Shown: positions 14,000 through 18,043 of the stretch, in pieces
How positions within the stretch are numbered: the stretch's first letter is position 1
Layout: each line of letters begins with the position of its first letter
NCBI GenBank assembly: GCA_035717845.1
Contig: DASTIC010000314.1
Location: forward strand, 1-18,043
Length of the DNA: 18,043 nucleotides
Origin: DASSUW01 sp035717845
GTDB lineage: Bacteria; Actinomycetota; Thermoleophilia; Solirubrobacterales; Solirubrobacteraceae
Reading direction: 5' to 3'
Translations under genes and position numbers: made by a program
Notes under the pieces: model-generated
What the model was told of the DNA's origin: nothing
Databases searched by the model: none
The model's input: the letters and a program-made list of their open reading frames with translations, nothing else

Positions 14000-15577
14000 T
14001 TAATGACCCGCCAGAGCGGCGCTGCATTCGGGCCCGCCGTCCGCCTCGAGCTCCGCGCGCACGCGCACCGGCCCCCTGCGGACCGGGGTCACACGCGTCC
14101 AGCCGCCGGGCGCCTCGCTCACGCAGGCGCCGTCGGAGCGCCACCAGCGCGTCCAGCGCTGCCGCACCACCGTCGGCCCGCCGGACTCGACCTCGAAGCC
14201 GTCCGGCCCCGCCGCCGTCACGCGCGCTCCGTCCGACGCGGGAGGCGACGGGTCGCGCACCTCCCAGATCCGCCAGCCGTCGCCCTCGTGAGCCGGCCGC
14301 AGGTACGGCAGCCCGCGCTCGAGCAGGCGGGCCTCGGCCTCGGCCGAGTAGTCGAGCGGCGCGTCCGGGAGCGCGACCCAGCGCACGCCGGCGTCGTGCA
14401 GCCAGCGGTGGTAGCGCCAGGGCGTGAGCGGGCGGCCGTCGTAGAAGAGCGGGTTGGCCTTCTCGTCGAGCTGGCGCTCCCAGCCGCGCGCCAGCGGCAC
14501 GGCGGTCGCGAGGTGGGCGACCTCCCAGTGGTTGTGCGTGAACGCCACCTCCACCCGCTCGCCGGGCTGCACCGCGCCGGCGAGGAACTCGCGCGGGACG
14601 TCGAAGAACGCCGACTCGGTGGAGGGGTCGCCGTGCGCCTCGGCCACCGCGCGCACGGCCGGCAGCCACTGGAGGTAGACGAGGGCGACGACGACGACCG
14701 CGACAGCGGCGCGCGGCGCCCCCGCGCGGGGTGCGATGAGCAGCAGCGCGGGGCCGATCAGCACCGGGAGCCGGAGGGAGTTCTGGCCGAACGGCGTGGG
14801 CAGGACGAAGGCGGCGACGAGGACGGCGATGTAGAGCACGGCGCCGACCCGGAGCGTCCGCCGGGCCGGCGCCAGCAGCACCGTGCCGGCGACCACGACG
14901 GCCAGCATCGGCCAGAACGCCGTCGCCACGAAGCGGTCGTCGCCGCCTTCGGGGAACAGGAAGTACATCGCCGCGCCTCCGGCCGCCACCGGCCCCGCCA
15001 GCACCGCCGCGCGCCCCACCGCCTCGCGTCCGCGGGCAAGTCCCAGGGCGACGGCGGCGAGGGCGAGGAAGGCGCCCGCGACGGGGCTGGCGAGCACGGA
15101 GGCGAGCGACAGCACGGCGGCCGCCACGCGCCACACCGCCCGCCGCTCGGGGCGCGCGCACAGCCAGGCGGCGACGGCCAGCGCGATGCCGAGCGTGAAC
15201 GGCATGCGGCCGATCACCACGTTGCTGAGCACGCCGGCCGCGAACAGCCAGGTGGCGGCGGTCGCCGCCTCCACCGACGGCGCCGCCGCCCGCGCGATCG
15301 GTGCGAACGCCGCGGTGGCGGCCACGGCCGCCAGTGCTCCCGACCACGCCGGCCCCGGCCAGGCCGCCAGCGGGGCGAACAGCGTCGAGTAGCCGAGCAC
15401 GTGGTGGCCGCCGTACCACTGCGCGTTCCAGACGGTCATCCCCTCGGTGTCGAACAGCCACGCGCGGAAGGCGTGGGCTGCCATGTCGGCCGTCGCAGGC
15501 TGGACCGCGACGTAGGCGAGCGCAGCCAGGGCGGTGCCCACCACGGGCGCCAGGGGATGCGCGAGCACGCGGCGCAT
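14000..15577 (-). CDS. Polytopic membrane protein, GT-C-glycosyltransferase-like
   Basis: A 525-residue protein. Residues about 1-330 hold roughly ten hydrophobic segments and the last 190 residues form a soluble, Arg/Glu-rich domain. After the first membrane segment comes a loop TADMAAHAFRAWLFDTEGMT followed by WNAQWYGGHHVLGYSTLF. This acidic residue-plus-His and W-x4-Y-G pattern is that of GT-C enzymes, which use polyprenyl-phosphate sugars on the outer face. I cannot prove a transferase activity and do not recognise a named family; an uncharacterised membrane protein is the safe reading. ATG 15577 has GGAGGGG just upstream (about 15581-15587). It lies between the CAP and PAP2 genes on the same strand, so a role in cell-envelope glycan or lipid assembly is plausible. 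Confidence 0.7.
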   Translation of the reverse strand: MRRVLAHPLAPVVGTALAALAYVAVQPATADMAAHAFRAWLFDTEGMTVWNAQWYGGHHVLGYSTLFAPLAAWPGPAWSGALAAVAATAAFAPIARAAAPSVEAATAATWLFAAGVLSNVVIGRMPFTLGIALAVAAWLCARPERRAVWRVAAAVLSLASVLASPVAGAFLALAAVALGLARGREAVGRAAVLAGPVAAGGAAMYFLFPEGGDDRFVATAFWPMLAVVVAGTVLLAPARRTLRVGAVLYIAVLVAAFVLPTPFGQNSLRLPVLIGPALLLIAPRAGAPRAAVAVVVVALVYLQWLPAVRAVAEAHGDPSTESAFFDVPREFLAGAVQPGERVEVAFTHNHWEVAHLATAVPLARGWERQLDEKANPLFYDGRPLTPWRYHRWLHDAGVRWVALPDAPLDYSAEAEARLLERGLPYLRPAHEGDGWRIWEVRDPSPPASDGARVTAAGPDGFEVESGGPTVVRQRWTRWWRSDGACVSEAPGGWTRVTPVRRGPVRVRAELEADGGPECSAALAGH

Positions 15578-15609
15578 TGCCCCTCCGATGGTATGGCGAG
15601 CCGGTGCGC

Positions 15610-16113
15610 TTACCGTCGCGACGCGAAGTCGGCGGTGACCACGCAGGCGCGGCCGCTGCCGAGACTGCCGGCGCGCGCCCCGATGCCGACGCGGCGGAAG
15701 GAGGAGGAGAGCAGGATCGCCCGGTGGCCCGGCGAGTTCATCCACATCCGCACGACGCGCGTCGCCATGCCGCGCCGGCAGCCGCCTCCGAGCATCGCGA
15801 GCGTCTCACCCAGTGCACGCCGGCGCGTGAAGCGCCGCACGCGGGCGTCGAACGGCCCGCCGTTCCGCGACTCGTGCGCGAAGTAGTTGGCGTCCAGCAT
15901 CTCCCACGAGTGGTAGTCGGCCGCCCGGGCGAGCGCGCCGCTGGCCCGTACCTGTCCCAGACCGTGGTGCGCGCGCTGGCGGTTGATCGAGCGGACGACC
16001 GCGCGCTCGCGCGCGTTCATGCTCGCCTTGCCGGCCTTGGCCGGGGCGGGAGTTATGGTCAACCAGGCGACCAGGCAGGCGCCGACGAGCGCCAGCGAAG
16101 CGATGGTGCGCAT
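15610..16113 (-). CDS. Secreted CAP/SCP-domain protein
   Basis: A 167-residue protein. Residues 1-27 form a signal peptide (MRTIASLALVGACLVAWL, cleavage probably after the AKA around 25-27). The remainder is a CAP (SCP/PR-1) domain: ARERAVVRSINRQRAHHGLG helix, ADYHSWEM with His68, YFAHES with His80, LGETLAM with Glu103 and MNSPGHRAILLS with His130, ending in a VGIGARAG strand. Cys112 and Cys157 could form a disulfide. Bacterial CAP proteins are extracellular and mostly of unknown activity, often linked with cell wall or sporulation. ATG 16113 is supported by a Shine-Dalgarno-like GGAGAAGG upstream and by placing the signal peptide first. The upstream region is structured (see leader entry). 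It may be the first gene of the reverse-strand run. Confidence 0.9.
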   Translation of the reverse strand: MRTIASLALVGACLVAWLTITPAPAKAGKASMNARERAVVRSINRQRAHHGLGQVRASGALARAADYHSWEMLDANYFAHESRNGGPFDARVRRFTRRRALGETLAMLGGGCRRGMATRVVRMWMNSPGHRAILLSSSFRRVGIGARAGSLGSGRACVVTADFASRR

Positions 16114-16128
16114 GCGAATCACCTTCTC

Positions 16129-16192
16129 CGCCGGCGCTCCCCCGAGCTGCCGGCGTAGTTGTTCCGAGCCGTTCCGTGCCAGCGGCACTACG
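16129..16192 (-). promoter_or_regulatory. Structured 5' leader of the CAP gene
   Basis: The 84-base gap between the divergent CAP and nth genes is rich in complementary arms. A hairpin at 16129-16155 has a 7-bp outer stem (CGCCGGC/GCCGGCG), a bulged A and a 4-bp inner stem with a GGGG loop. CGTAGT at 16154-16159 can pair with 16187-16192, and GTGCC/GGCAC at 16176-16188 forms a competing small hairpin. The first hairpin ends just before the CAP ribosome-binding site. No known riboswitch consensus was recognised. Confidence 0.4.
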
Positions 16193-16197
16193 TCAGA

Positions 16198-16872
16198 ATG
16201 CGGTCCGTCGCGCGCCAAAACCTAGCATCGAACAGCCCCTCGCGCGTCCGCCGCATCCGCGACCGCCTGCGCGCGCTCTACGGCCGGCCGTCGGCTCCAC
16301 CGCATGGCCACGGGCTCGACGAGCTGATCCTCACCGTCCTCTCGCAGTCGACCAACGACCGCAACCGCGACGTCGCGTTCCTGCGGCTGCGTGACCGCTT
16401 CCCGAGCTGGGAGGCGGTGCGTGACGCGCCGAACGACGAGGTCGAGGCCGCGATCCGGCCCGGCGGGATCTCGAAGGTCAAGTCGCGGCGCATCCAGGAG
16501 ATCCTGCGCGCGCTGCCGGATCCGCTCGACGGCCCGCACCTGCGCGACCAGGCGTTCCTGGTCTCGCTGCCCGGCGTCGGGCGCAAGACCGCGGCCTGCG
16601 TGCGCCTGTTCGCGTACGGCGAGCGCGACGTGCCGGTCGACACCCACGTGTCGCGCGTCGGCACGCGGCTCGGCCTCTTCCGCGAGGGCGCTCCCTTCAC
16701 CGAGCTGCACGACACAATGCTCGAGCTGACGCCCCGGGGCCAGGAGCTCGAGTTCCACGTGAACCTGCTCCGTCACGGCCGCCGCACCTGCCACGCGCGC
16801 CGTCCGGACTGCGGGGAGTGCGCATTGTTGTCGCTGTGCCCGACTGGCTACAATCTGCGTCGAAGCGACTGA
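16198..16872 (+). CDS. nth: Endonuclease III-type DNA glycosylase/AP lyase
   Basis: Removes oxidised pyrimidines and nicks abasic sites in base-excision repair. The 224-residue protein has the helix-hairpin-helix LPGVGRKTAACV with catalytic Lys130, PVDTHV with catalytic Asp148, and the iron-sulfur loop C-x6-C-x2-C-x5-C at Cys198, 205, 208 and 214 (CHARRPDCGECALLSLC). ELILTVLSQSTND (42-54) replaces the usual LSAQTTD, a variant that may adjust damage recognition. ATG 16198 is preferred; an upstream ATG 16159 in the same frame adds 13 residues unlike the family. It is divergent from the CAP gene and its 3' end contains the dnaK promoter. Confidence 0.93.
   Translation: MRSVARQNLASNSPSRVRRIRDRLRALYGRPSAPPHGHGLDELILTVLSQSTNDRNRDVAFLRLRDRFPSWEAVRDAPNDEVEAAIRPGGISKVKSRRIQEILRALPDPLDGPHLRDQAFLVSLPGVGRKTAACVRLFAYGERDVPVDTHVSRVGTRLGLFREGAPFTELHDTMLELTPRGQELEFHVNLLRHGRRTCHARRPDCGECALLSLCPTGYNLRRSD
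16825..16854 (+). promoter_or_regulatory. Promoter of dnaK inside the 3' end of nth
   Basis: TTGTTG (16825-16830) and TACAAT (16849-16854) are separated by 18 bases, the best housekeeping-type promoter in the window. The -10 box matches TATAAT at five of six positions. It leaves a leader of about 35 bases to dnaK. Neither a CIRCE element nor an HspR/HAIR repeat is seen between here and the ATG. Confidence 0.65.
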
Positions 16873-16895
16873 GATCTTTTAGAGGAGCACACCAC

Positions 16896-18043
<1,148 letters not shown>

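Noticed and set aside
13719..15886. Long open frames antisense or shifted to the GT-C-like gene (13719-15461 reverse, 14003-15886 forward)
   Set aside because: The translations are Arg/Gly-rich with no domain pattern, and the 14000-15577 reverse frame has clear membrane segments and a ribosome site.
16114..16197. A c-di-AMP (ydaO), c-di-GMP or cobalamin riboswitch in the CAP leader
   Set aside because: Some G-rich segments and a GGTGATTC stretch look faintly like ydaO, but the conserved core segments are absent. Only a generic structured leader is supported.

Overview
The window is about 18 kb of very GC-rich DNA (roughly 70% or more by eye) with dense, short-gap gene packing, many GTG/TTG starts, and an inositol-phospholipid gene set (ino1 plus a CDP-alcohol phosphatidyltransferase). 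Together with an ECF41-type sigma factor this points to a chromosomal segment of an actinobacterium, plausibly class Thermoleophilia (Solirubrobacter/Conexibacter-like). That placement is inference from gene content and composition. I see no tRNA, rRNA, CRISPR array, insertion sequence or phage gene.

Left part (1-5060): the 3' end of a PhzF-family gene; an MFS exporter read in three frames because of two apparent indels; a SnoaL-like protein; a cupredoxin lipoprotein; then a forward run of argF (apparently with a CTG start), a small charged helical protein and a TrmA/RlmD-family RNA uridine-5-methyltransferase.

Middle (5057-9291): a reverse alpha/beta hydrolase, a forward quinone-oxidoreductase-like enzyme, a reverse ECF41 sigma factor with its C-terminal SnoaL-like domain, and a divergent NAD-dependent epimerase. 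The epimerase promoter carries TGTCACA-N16-CGTC, the ECF41 signature, so regulator and target are readable directly. A divergent uracil-DNA-glycosylase-superfamily protein follows on the reverse strand.

Right-centre (8638-16113): seven consecutive reverse-strand genes. In transcription order they are a secreted CAP protein, a GT-C-like polytopic membrane protein, a PAP2_3-type membrane phosphatase/transferase, a PI(P)-synthase-like CDP-alcohol phosphatidyltransferase, myo-inositol-1-phosphate synthase, a glycosyltransferase-PHP phosphoesterase fusion, and the UDG-like protein. The core reads as a phosphatidylinositol route: Ino1 makes inositol phosphate, the transferase attaches it to CDP-diacylglycerol, and the PAP2 protein or the PHP domain could remove the phosphate before glycosylation. 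A 17-bp perfect inverted repeat after ino1, followed by a promoter-like box, suggests that the fusion and UDG-like genes form a separate transcript.

Right end (16198-18043): an endonuclease III gene whose 3' end holds a good promoter for the 5' part of dnaK, which runs off the window.
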